From contig CALAFV010000180.1 in assembly GCA_937891445.1 (NCBI GenBank), forward strand, positions 1 through 7,271: DNA of 7,271 nucleotides, given 5' to 3'. Shown in pieces: positions 1 to 6,157 of the stretch. Position numbers and translations under genes: made by a program. This stretch comes from an uncultured Phycisphaerales bacterium. Its GTDB lineage: Bacteria > Planctomycetota > Phycisphaerae > Phycisphaerales > UBA1924. Numbering within the stretch: position 1 is the stretch's first letter; every line of letters starts with the position of its first letter. Below the pieces are notes generated by a model that saw only the letters and a program-made list of their open reading frames with translations, made no database searches and was not told where the DNA came from.

Positions 1-1052
1 AGGAGGAACGGCGGCCCGGTCGAGAGGCCGTGGTTGATCATGTAGAGGACCGAGCCGGAGAGCCCGATCGGGTTCATCGCGAACAACCCCAGCACGCAGA
101 AGCCCAGGTGCGAGACCGACGAGTACGCGACGAGTTTCTTGACGTCCGTCTGCACCCAGCAGATCAGCCCGGCATAGAGGATGCCGATCACCGCCAGCAC
201 GCCCACCAGCGGCGCGTACTCGATCGCCGCCGCGGGGACCATCCCCAGCACCAGCCGGTACATGCCGTACGTGCCCAGTTTCAGCAGCACGCCGGCGAGG
301 ATCACGGACCCGGCCGTGGGGGCCTCGGTGTGGGCCAGCGGGAGCCAGGTGTGCAGCGGGAAGACGGGGACCTTGATCGCGAAGCCCAGCATCAGGGCCC
401 CGAAGACCCACGCCTGCGTCGCGCGGGGCATGTGCTGGGCCGCGTTGGTGAGGGCGAAGAAGGAGAAGTCCCACCCCGCGTCCGGCTTGTACACGGCCTG
501 GTGGTACCAGGCGACGTACACCAGGCCCGCGAGCATGATGATCGAGCCGGTGAACGTGTACAGGAAGAACTTGATCGCCGCGGCCTTCCGGTTGGTCGAG
601 CCGTACAGGCTGATCAGGATGAACATGGGGACGAGCGTGAACTCGAAGAAGATGAAGAACAGGATGGCGTCGCGGGCGAAGAAGACGCCCGTCATGGCCC
701 CCTGAAGCACCAGCAGCCAGCCGTAGTAGGTCTTCAGCCGCTCGGTGATCGCCGTGTACGAGGCCAGCACGCAGATCGGCCCCAGCAGCACCGTCAGGCC
801 GACCAGCAGCATCGAGACGATGTCGGCCCCGAGGCTCAGCGACACCCCCAGCGACGGCATCCAGTCCATCTGCCCGGAGATCTGGTCGCCGCTGGAGCCC
901 GCCCAGTTGAAGCCCGATGCGATGACGGCGAACCACGCCACCGGGACCAGCGTCCCGGCCAGCGCGATGGTGCGGGCCCGCTCGGGGCGCGAGACCGCGA
1001 CCCAGAGGGCGAAGACGACGGGGATCAGGATCAGCAGGAGCAGTTGCGTCAC
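1..1052 (-). CDS. nuoM: NADH-quinone oxidoreductase subunit M, 5' part (3' end beyond window)
   Basis: Antiporter-like proton-pumping subunit of the complex I membrane arm. 350 codons are visible, roughly 70% of the usual ~500-residue family length; the C-terminal part lies beyond position 1. The GTG start at 1050-1052 overlaps the nuoL stop in GTGA, with a GGGGGAA ribosome site just upstream inside nuoL, so translation is probably coupled. Family hallmarks in order: hydrophobic N-terminal helix (residues 2-20); FFEF with the conserved pumping glutamate E137; AIKVPVFPLHTWLPLAH with lysine K227; EAPTAGSVILAGVLLKLGTYG with K258; then VQTDVKKLVAYSSVSHLGF (about 290-310). These match E. coli NuoM E144, K234 and K265 by motif. 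The helix before the edge reads HGLSTGPPFLL, where GALFLL is usual. The reading frame stays open to the edge. The identification is secure. Confidence 0.96.
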   Translation of the reverse strand, partial: MTQLLLLILIPVVFALWVAVSRPERARTIALAGTLVPVAWFAVIASGFNWAGSSGDQISGQMDWMPSLGVSLSLGADIVSMLLVGLTVLLGPICVLASYTAITERLKTYYGWLLVLQGAMTGVFFARDAILFFIFFEFTLVPMFILISLYGSTNRKAAAIKFFLYTFTGSIIMLAGLVYVAWYHQAVYKPDAGWDFSFFALTNAAQHMPRATQAWVFGALMLGFAIKVPVFPLHTWLPLAHTEAPTAGSVILAGVLLKLGTYGMYRLVLGMVPAAAIEYAPLVGVLAVIGILYAGLICWVQTDVKKLVAYSSVSHLGFCVLGLFAMNPIGLSGSVLYMINHGLSTGPPFL

Positions 1053-3295
1053 GGCGTTCCCCCGTTGGCCGCGGAGCGGGCCATGGCCGCCGCCGCGATG
1101 ACGAGGATGACCCCCACGCCCGCGGCCATCTTCAGCGCGTAGTCATGCAGGACGCCGCTCTGCGTCGGGCGCAGGCTCCGGCCGCCGGCCTTGGGGAGCC
1201 ACCCGGCGCCGTTGACCAGCAGCCCGTCGATCAGCAGTTTGTCGAGCAGGTACGAGATGTGCGCGACGGCCTTGAGCGGCCAGTAGACCAGGAAGCCGTA
1301 CAACTCATCCACGTACCACTTGTTCTGCGCCCACTTCGGGATCGGGCCAAGGTACGGCAGCAGGCCGTCCGCCCTGGACTTCGCGGCGGTCGTGCGGCCC
1401 AGCAGGTGCAGGTACGCCGCGATGGCGATGCCGGCCAGGCCGACGATCGACGACACGTAGTACATCACCTTGTGCGGGTCCATCCCGAGGAACGTGCCGT
1501 GCGCCGCGGCGTGGCCGTGACCGGCGTCGGCCCCGTGGCCGCCGTGCGCGGCCTCCCCGAGCACCATGTACGTCGAGGCGTTGTGGGCCAGGTCCTGGAC
1601 CCAGTGCACCGGGTAGGCGATCGCCGCGGCGAGCGAGGCGATCGCGAGCACCGCCAGCACGAGGTTGATCGCCCAGCCCGGGGCGTGCGGATGGAACCCG
1701 CCCGCGCCGTGGCCGTGGCCATGGTCGCCGGCCCCGTGCCCGTGGCCGTGATCGTGCCCGTGGTCATCGCCCCCGTGGCCGTGGAGTTCGTCACCGGGTT
1801 CGTAGTACTTGGGCCCGACGAAGACGCGGAAGAAGACGCGGAAGGTGTAGTACGCCGTCAGGCCCGCGGTGATCAGGAGGATCCACCCGATCGCGCTGGT
1901 CCGCGGGTTGGTAAAGGCCTCGGCGAGGATGATGTCCTTGGAGAAGAAGCCCGCCGTGAAGGCGAAGCCGGCGAGGTTGAGGCACCCGATCAGCATCGCG
2001 ACGCCGACGATGCCCCACCCCTTCATCCACATGACGCCCGAGAGTTTCCGCAGGTCCAACTGCCCCGCGAAGCCGTGCATCACGGCGCCGCAGCAGAGGA
2101 AGAGCGTGGCCTTGAAGAACGCGTGGGTGAAGACGTGGAAGACGCCGCCAGCCGCCCCCTCGTGCGACGCCAGGGCGGTCACGCCCAGGCCCGCGAACAT
2201 GTACCCCAGTTGCGACACCGTCGAGTACGCCATGATGCGTTTGATGTCGAACTGGGCCATGCCGATCGTCGCCGCCAGCAGGGCCGTCAGCGTGCCGATC
2301 CACGCGACGATCGGCAGCGCCCACTCGCTGGCGAAGTACAGCGGCAGGAACCGGGCGACGAGGTACACGCCGGCGGTGACCATCGTCGCGGCGTGGATGA
2401 GCGCGGAGACCGGCGTCGGGCCTTCCATCGCGTCGGGGAGCCAGACGTACAGCGGGATCTGGGCCGACTTGCCGAAGGCCCCGACGGTGAACAGGACGGG
2501 GATCAGTTGGACGAGGAAGGGAACCTGGTCCAGGTGCCCGCCCAGCGCCAGGCGGGTGTACGGCTCGATCAGCGGCCACAGTTCGGCGTACCGCACCGTG
2601 CCGAACTGGACGTACGTGAGCCAGATGCCCAGCGCCAGGCCCAGGTCGCCGATGCGGTTCATCACGAAGGCCTTCTTGGCCGCGGCGACCGCCGAGTCCT
2701 TCTTGTAGAAGTACCCGATCAGCAGGTAGGAGCAGAGACCCACGCCCTCCCACCCCAGGTACAGCAGCACGAGGTTGTCCCCCATGACCAGGCAGGCCAT
2801 GGAGAAGACGAAGAGGCTGAAGGCCGCGTAGAAGCGGCAGTAGCCGGGGCCGACGTCGCCGGCCATGTACTCGCTCGCGTACAGGGCGATGAGCGTGGCC
2901 AGACCGGTGACGAAGAGCATCCACAGCAGCGTCAGCGAGTCGATGTAGAAGGCGAAGTTGGCGACAAACGCCGGCCAGCCGCTGGGCTTGAAGGCCAGCC
3001 ACTCCCATGCGGTGACCACCCCGGGCTTTTCCGCCCCGTGGGTGTTGGTGTACAGCAGCAGGGTGCAGACGAAGGCCGCGCCGATGCAGGCGACCGTAAT
3101 CCAGGCGGGGAGTTTGGTCTTCACCCGAAACGCCGCGCACAGGCCGATCAGCACGCACGACAGCAGCGGGAGGAAGACGACGGGCAGCGTCAGGGCCGAC
3201 GGGATCGCCGCGGCCGCGTCGGGCGCAGCGCCGTGCGCCGCCGGCGGTACGGCGTGAGTCGCGAGGGTGAAGAGGTTGCCGAGCAGGTCGATCAC
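1049..3295 (-). CDS. nuoL: NADH-quinone oxidoreductase subunit L with histidine-rich loops
   Basis: Distal antiporter-like proton-pumping subunit of complex I, with the C-terminal amphipathic arm that runs along the membrane domain. It is 748 residues long; E. coli NuoL is about 613. Seen: GWEGVGLCSYLLIGYFY with E183; GAFGKSAQIPLYVWLPDAM with K276; EGPTPVSALIHAATMVTAGVY (291-311); QFDIKRIMAYSTVSQLGYM; HAFFKATLFL with K395; a KWYVDELYGFLVYWP arm segment (659-673); and a last membrane helix near 720-738. The extra length comes from an N-terminal stretch of about 33 residues, a histidine-rich loop at 505-537 (12 His) and a second one at 584-599 (5 His). The start is GTG at 3293-3295 with AAGGAA about 10 bases upstream. 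It lies 84 bp after nuoK, a gap holding a strong hairpin, and overlaps nuoM by four bases. The His runs suggest metal binding, but that is inference. Confidence 0.97.
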   Translation of the reverse strand: MIDLLGNLFTLATHAVPPAAHGAAPDAAAAIPSALTLPVVFLPLLSCVLIGLCAAFRVKTKLPAWITVACIGAAFVCTLLLYTNTHGAEKPGVVTAWEWLAFKPSGWPAFVANFAFYIDSLTLLWMLFVTGLATLIALYASEYMAGDVGPGYCRFYAAFSLFVFSMACLVMGDNLVLLYLGWEGVGLCSYLLIGYFYKKDSAVAAAKKAFVMNRIGDLGLALGIWLTYVQFGTVRYAELWPLIEPYTRLALGGHLDQVPFLVQLIPVLFTVGAFGKSAQIPLYVWLPDAMEGPTPVSALIHAATMVTAGVYLVARFLPLYFASEWALPIVAWIGTLTALLAATIGMAQFDIKRIMAYSTVSQLGYMFAGLGVTALASHEGAAGGVFHVFTHAFFKATLFLCCGAVMHGFAGQLDLRKLSGVMWMKGWGIVGVAMLIGCLNLAGFAFTAGFFSKDIILAEAFTNPRTSAIGWILLITAGLTAYYTFRVFFRVFVGPKYYEPGDELHGHGGDDHGHDHGHGHGAGDHGHGHGAGGFHPHAPGWAINLVLAVLAIASLAAAIAYPVHWVQDLAHNASTYMVLGEAAHGGHGADAGHGHAAAHGTFLGMDPHKVMYYVSSIVGLAGIAIAAYLHLLGRTTAAKSRADGLLPYLGPIPKWAQNKWYVDELYGFLVYWPLKAVAHISYLLDKLLIDGLLVNGAGWLPKAGGRSLRPTQSGVLHDYALKMAAGVGVILVIAAAAMARSAANGGTP

Positions 3296-3343
3296 GGGAC
3301 GGTGTTCCTTGGTGCGTTGCTCGGGTGGATCGACGCCGCGCCT

Positions 3344-3373
3344 CCGAGCCGCTCGCTGGCGCTCGCGGCCCGG
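3344..3373 (-). promoter_or_regulatory. Intercistronic hairpin between nuoK and nuoL
   Basis: In the 84-bp gap the minus-strand RNA folds into a long hairpin: nine pairs (one G-U), then a tandem G-A/A-G mismatch inside CGAG on both sides, then two GC pairs closed by a GCCA tetraloop. The core arms read CCGCGAGC (3361-3368) and GCGAGCGG (3349-3356). There is no U-run after it and nuoL follows at once, so it is more likely an RNA stability or processing element, or a partial attenuator, than a true terminator. I recall similar GAGC-rich quasi-palindromes between genes in planctomycete genomes; this was not checked. Confidence 0.45.
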
Positions 3374-3379
3374 CCGGGG

Positions 3380-3736
3380 TTAGCCCTTCAACTCCGCCCA
3401 GCTCGAGGCGTCGAGCGTCTCCTTGCGGCGGAACAGCAGGACGACCAGGGCCAGCGCCAGGGCCGCCTCCGCCGCCGCGACGGTCAGGACGAAGATCACG
3501 AACGTCTCGCCGGTGTGGTTGAGGTGGAAGCGGCTGAAGGCGATCAGAGCGATCCCGGCGGCCTGGAACATCAGTTCCGTGCACAGGAACATGATGATCA
3601 GGTTCCGCCGCGAGACGAAGCCGATCACGCCGATGGCGAACATCAGCGCCGAGACCAGCAGGTAGTGGTACAGCGTCGCTCCCGGCATCGGCAGGGGGAA
3701 GTCCGCCTGGGCGATGGCAAGGGCAAGGTCCGTCAC
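3380..3736 (-). CDS. nuoK: NADH-quinone oxidoreductase subunit K
   Basis: Small three-helix, MrpC-like subunit of the complex I membrane arm that helps carry the chain of buried acidic residues between the quinone site and the pumps. The 118-residue product has helices at about 22-41, 46-68 and 77-103. Both family glutamates are present: E54 in MFLCTELMFQAA and E90 in TVAAAEAALALALV, matching E. coli Glu36 and Glu72. The GTG start overlaps the nuoJ stop in GTGA (3733-3736), preceded by a GAGGGGG ribosome site with 7-base spacing. This start adds about 16 residues before the usual N-terminus; M17 (ATG, codon start 3688) is an alternative giving a 102-residue, more typical protein. The overlap and ribosome site favour the longer form. 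The stop is TAA, followed by an 84-bp gap to nuoL. Confidence 0.95.
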   Translation of the reverse strand: MTDLALAIAQADFPLPMPGATLYHYLLVSALMFAIGVIGFVSRRNLIIMFLCTELMFQAAGIALIAFSRFHLNHTGETFVIFVLTVAAAEAALALALVVLLFRRKETLDASSWAELKG

Positions 3737-4686
3737 AGGCTCACCCCCTCGGCCGCGGCGCGCTGGGCGGCCAGTTGCCGGGCCCGCGCCCGCTCATCGA
3801 GTTCGACCTTCTTGCGGGCCAGCACGACCGCGCCGAGCATCGCCATCAGCAGGATCACGCCCGCGATCTCGATCGAGCCCGGGTGGTCCACCAGCAGGCT
3901 GAAGCCGACGCCCTCGGTATTGGTCAGGACCAGGTCGCCCGGCAGACGCACGGCGTGCGGCTCGCCGCCGGGGGCGGCGACAAGCGCCGTGCCCTCCGAG
4001 AGGTCGATCGCCGGCTTGCCCTCGGCGTCGCGGACGATCCGCTGCGAACCGGTGATGGTCTCCGAGTCGCGCAGGATCCGCTCGACCTTGCCGGGCAGGT
4101 CCGCGATGCGGGCCACGTCGGGCGAACCGGCCCGCGGCGGGGGAAGTTCGCCGACGCCCCGGGCCAGGAGGGTCGAGAGGGCCGCGATGAGGATGAACCC
4201 GGCGACCGTCGCCGCGATTGGTTCGCGGCTGTAACGGTCGTACTCGGCCAGGGCCTCAAGTTCGCTCTCGACCGGGGTCTCGGTCGCGAGCATGATCACG
4301 AAGAGGTAGGTAATAAGGATGGCGCCCGCGTAGACGATGATCAGGGCGAAAGCCATAAACTCGGCCGAGAGCAGGAGATACAGACCGCTCGAGGCCAGAA
4401 TCGTCAGGATGAAGTACAGGGCCGCGTAGACCGGCCGCGGGTGGCTGATGACCCGCAGCGACGCGCCCAGAGCGATGACCGCGAAGATGTAGAACATGAC
4501 CCGCGGCCGGGCGCCGTCGGGGGTCGCCACGCCGAGGCCGAGGAACATCGCGCCCAGCCCGATCGCGGCGACGATCGCCCCCAACACCTGCGGGCTGACG
4601 CCGCGGCGGGGCAGCGCCAGCGCGATCCCCAGCGCCCCCAGGGCGCACCCGCCGTAGAGCAGGACCGGGTTGAAGAACTCGCTCAA
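3733..4686 (-). CDS. nuoJ: NADH-quinone oxidoreductase subunit J, extended form
   Basis: Membrane subunit of complex I next to the quinone-site funnel, and first gene of this nuo operon. The core is clear: MFYIFAVIALGASLRVI (from residue 64), HPRPVYAALYFILT (from 82), SAEFMAFALIIVYAGAIL (107-124, with E110 and the conserved YAGA), a fourth helix near 157-175, and a last helix IEIAGVILLMAMLGAVVLA (272-290). The product is 317 residues, against about 170-200 for most NuoJ. About 60 residues with two predicted helices precede the core, and a polar loop of about 85 residues separates helices four and five. The start is not certain. I chose TTG at 4684-4686 because GGAG lies 7 bases upstream. A GTG at 4774-4776 adds 30 arginine-rich residues, and ATG at 4495-4497 would give the classic N-terminus but lacks a ribosome site. 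The stop overlaps nuoK in GTGA. No other nuo gene lies upstream. Confidence 0.93.
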   Translation of the reverse strand: MSEFFNPVLLYGGCALGALGIALALPRRGVSPQVLGAIVAAIGLGAMFLGLGVATPDGARPRVMFYIFAVIALGASLRVISHPRPVYAALYFILTILASSGLYLLLSAEFMAFALIIVYAGAILITYLFVIMLATETPVESELEALAEYDRYSREPIAATVAGFILIAALSTLLARGVGELPPPRAGSPDVARIADLPGKVERILRDSETITGSQRIVRDAEGKPAIDLSEGTALVAAPGGEPHAVRLPGDLVLTNTEGVGFSLLVDHPGSIEIAGVILLMAMLGAVVLARKKVELDERARARQLAAQRAAAEGVSL

Positions 4687-4693
4687 GTCGGGG

Positions 4694-4697
4694 CTCC
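4694..4697 (-). promoter_or_regulatory. Ribosome binding site deciding the nuoJ TTG start
   Basis: GGAG on the minus strand, with 7 bases (CCCCGAC) before TTG at 4684-4686. It is the only well-spaced ribosome-site match among the candidate nuoJ starts and is why that start was chosen over GTG 4776 and ATG 4497. Confidence 0.55.
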
Positions 4698-4767
4698 GGG
4701 CCGAGCGGAGGGAGTTGCCCACGTGGGGCAGCCGGCGGTCGAAGCCGGCCGCTCGGGCCTTCCTGCC

Positions 4768-4788
4768 GGACCGCACGCGGTACGGTCC
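4768..4788 (-). promoter_or_regulatory. Inverted repeat upstream of nuoJ
   Basis: Perfect six-base arms GGACCG (4768-4773) and CGGTCC (4783-4788). Read on the minus strand, the stem extends to nine pairs, including one G-U, around a CGC loop. It lies about 80 bp upstream of the chosen nuoJ start and could be an operator or a leader hairpin; no function can be assigned from sequence alone. Confidence 0.35.
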
Positions 4789-4862
4789 GACCGGGCCGTG
4801 AGGATAGAGGCCCGCTGCGCGGGGTTCAACAGAGGCGAGGCCGGGGGGAAGCGTGCGCGGAG

Positions 4863-4882
4863 CCGGCGCGGGGCCGCGTCGG
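4863..4882 (+). promoter_or_regulatory. Leader hairpin abutting the pgsA ribosome site
   Basis: Arms CCGGCGCGG (4863-4871) and CCGCGTCGG (4874-4882) pair over nine positions with one G-U. The realistic loop is four bases, leaving eight pairs. The 3' arm ends one base before AGGA at 4884. A translation-control role is inference. Confidence 0.35.
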
Positions 4883-4883
4883 T

Positions 4884-4887
4884 AGGA
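4884..4887 (+). promoter_or_regulatory. Ribosome binding site deciding the pgsA start
   Basis: AGGA with 8-base spacing to ATG 4896. It overlaps the first base of the earlier in-frame ATG (4887), which therefore cannot use it. It abuts the 3' arm of the 4863-4882 hairpin, so folding there could affect ribosome access. Confidence 0.6.
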
Positions 4888-4895
4888 TGCGGCCG

Positions 4896-5603
4896 ATGGG
4901 GACCGCCGCGAGCACGCCGCCGCCGGACCTGGGCGCGCGGCGCAACATCCCGAACTACCTGACCATCGCGCGGCTGGTGCTGGCCGTGGCCTTCTTCGCG
5001 GTGCTGACCCCGTGGCGGTACGAGCGGTCGCCGGTGGTCCTGGGGGGGGAGGGGGGGATAGGGGTGGATTGGTGGCTGCTCGGGGCGGCGGCGCTGTTCA
5101 TCCTCGCGGCGGTCACGGATGCGCTGGATGGGCACCTGGCGAGGAAGTGGGGGGTGGTCTCGGTCTTCGGGCGGATTATGGACCCGTTCGCGGACAAGTT
5201 GCTGGTGATCGGCGCGTTCGCGTTCCTGGCCGGGCCGGGGTTCTGGGTGCCGGGGGGTGACGGGGCGGCAGGGCGGCAGGTCAGCGCCGTGGCGCCGTGG
5301 ATGGTTGCGCTGGTCTTGGGGCGGGAGTTGCTGGTGACGTCGATCCGCGGCGTGCTCGAGGGGCAGGGGATCAGTTTCGCGGCCGGGCCCAGCGGGAAGT
5401 GGAAGATGATCCTGCAGTCGGTCGTCGTGCCGGCGGTGCTGGTGCTGCTGGCGGTGGGCGCGGCGGCGGGGCGGCGGGGGCGGGCGGGGGCGCTCACGAT
5501 CCCGGTACTGGTGTGGGCTACGGTGGTGGTGACGGTGTGGTCCGGCTGGCCGTACATCGGGCGCGCGGTCGCCGCGGTGCGGCAGATGCCATCGCAATCC
5601 TGA
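4896..5603 (+). CDS. pgsA: CDP-diacylglycerol--glycerol-3-phosphate 3-phosphatidyltransferase
   Basis: Integral membrane enzyme transferring the phosphatidyl group from CDP-diacylglycerol to glycerol-3-phosphate, giving phosphatidylglycerophosphate. The full CDP-alcohol phosphotransferase signature D-x2-DG-x2-AR-x8-G-x3-D-x3-D is present: D75, D78, G79, A82, R83, G92, D96, D100 (numbered from the chosen start). PgsA-type context includes NIPNYLTIARL near the N-terminus, GRELLVTSIRG (142-152) and GKWKMILQ (167-174). The product is 235 residues, somewhat longer than the usual 180-200, owing to a glycine-rich loop after the first helix and another near 115-130. ATG at 4896 is preferred over ATG at 4887 because AGGA at 4884-4887 sits 8 bases upstream of it, while the earlier ATG has no room for a ribosome site. 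A G8-A-G7 tract lies in the coding sequence near 5042. It is followed 17 bp later by pgpA, the next pathway step, and is divergent from nuoJ. Confidence 0.96.
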   Translation: MGTAASTPPPDLGARRNIPNYLTIARLVLAVAFFAVLTPWRYERSPVVLGGEGGIGVDWWLLGAAALFILAAVTDALDGHLARKWGVVSVFGRIMDPFADKLLVIGAFAFLAGPGFWVPGGDGAAGRQVSAVAPWMVALVLGRELLVTSIRGVLEGQGISFAAGPSGKWKMILQSVVVPAVLVLLAVGAAAGRRGRAGALTIPVLVWATVVVTVWSGWPYIGRAVAAVRQMPSQS

Positions 5604-5620
5604 CACGGAGTTGAGCACAC

Positions 5621-6145
5621 ATGGTCAGCGCACTGACGCCCTCCGGCCGCGCACTGGTGACGATGGGAGGCCTGGGCGCGATCCGCCCCGCGCCGGGGAC
5701 GTGGGGGTCGCTCCCGCCGGTCGTGGTCGCGGCGGTGCTGATCGCCGCGGGGGTCAGCCCGGCGGGGAGCGCGGGGGCGAGCGCGGCGTACCACATCATC
5801 CTGATCGGGATCATGGTCGCGGCGACGCTGGCGTGCGCCATTCACGGCGACGCGGCGGAGGCGCACTTCGACAAGAAGGACCCCGGCAACGTGGTCGCCG
5901 ACGAGACGGCGGGGCAGGTGCTCCCGCTGCTCTTCCTGCCGCCGGCGGCCGTTGCGAGCCCCGGGATCGCGCTGCTGACGCTGGCGTACGCGTTCGTTGC
6001 GTTCCGCGTGATGGACATCCTCAAGCCGCCGCCGGCGCGGCAGTTGCAGCGGATCCCGGGCGGGTGGGGGATCGTGATCGACGACCTGCTGGCGGGGGTG
6101 TACGCGATGGTCGTCGTGCAGGTGGTGGTGAGGGTGATGCTGTGA
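5621..6145 (+). CDS. pgpA: Phosphatidylglycerophosphatase A
   Basis: Membrane phosphatase converting phosphatidylglycerophosphate to phosphatidylglycerol, the step directly after PgsA. The 174-residue length is normal for the family. Family motifs are all present in order: GLGAIRPAPGTWGSLP (17-32); HGDAAE (75-80); KKDPGNVVADETAGQ (85-99); FRVMDILKPPPA (128-139); PGGWGIVIDDLLAGVYA (146-162). The conserved acidic residues D77, E80, D87, D94, E95, D154 and D155 fit a metal-dependent phosphatase, and hydrophobic stretches at about 33-45, 57-73 and 115-128 fit a membrane location. The ATG is preceded by GGAG (5607-5610) with 10-base spacing, and the gap to pgsA is only 17 bp, so the two are almost surely co-transcribed. 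The stop is followed 12 bases later by a large heptamer inverted repeat that may end or protect the transcript. Confidence 0.95.
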   Translation: MVSALTPSGRALVTMGGLGAIRPAPGTWGSLPPVVVAAVLIAAGVSPAGSAGASAAYHIILIGIMVAATLACAIHGDAAEAHFDKKDPGNVVADETAGQVLPLLFLPPAAVASPGIALLTLAYAFVAFRVMDILKPPPARQLQRIPGGWGIVIDDLLAGVYAMVVVQVVVRVML

Positions 6146-6157
6146 GTGAAAACTCAG

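Larger units (their letters stand above)
4687..4895. promoter_or_regulatory. Divergent intergenic region, nuoJ / pgsA
   Basis: About 200 bp between the start of the nuo operon and the pgsA-pgpA operon; promoters for both must lie here or within the genes' 5' ends. The DNA is very GC-rich and I find no convincing -35/-10 pair on either strand. It contains three inverted repeats: GGACCG/CGGTCC (4768-4788), CCCGC/GCGGG (4811-4823) and CCGGCGCGG/CCGCGTCGG (4863-4882). The last directly precedes the pgsA ribosome site. In such GC-rich DNA the five-base one could be chance. Confidence 0.5.

Noticed and set aside
30..1142. Plus-strand ORF of 370 codons
   Set aside because: Shadow of nuoM on the opposite strand; the composition is dominated by Asp, Gln, Arg and His with no family motif.
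1791..3584. Minus-strand ORF of 597 codons overlapping nuoL in another frame
   Set aside because: Same-strand frame-shifted shadow of nuoL/nuoK; Arg- and Pro-rich, without membrane helices.
1145..4234. Very long plus-strand ORF opposite nuoL, nuoK and part of nuoJ
   Set aside because: It is antisense to three clear nuo genes and its product is a low-complexity Arg/Asp/Gln/Glu-rich chain, as expected from the complement of GC-rich codons. No domain is recognisable.
4687..4776. Thirty extra N-terminal codons for nuoJ from GTG 4776
   Set aside because: Arg-rich, unlike any NuoJ N-terminus, the start lies inside a hairpin, and there is no ribosome site. TTG 4686 is better supported.
4683..5866. 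Minus-strand ORFs opposite pgsA and the start of pgpA
   Set aside because: pgsA and pgpA carry complete family motifs on the plus strand; the opposite products are Pro/Arg/Thr-rich with no known motif.
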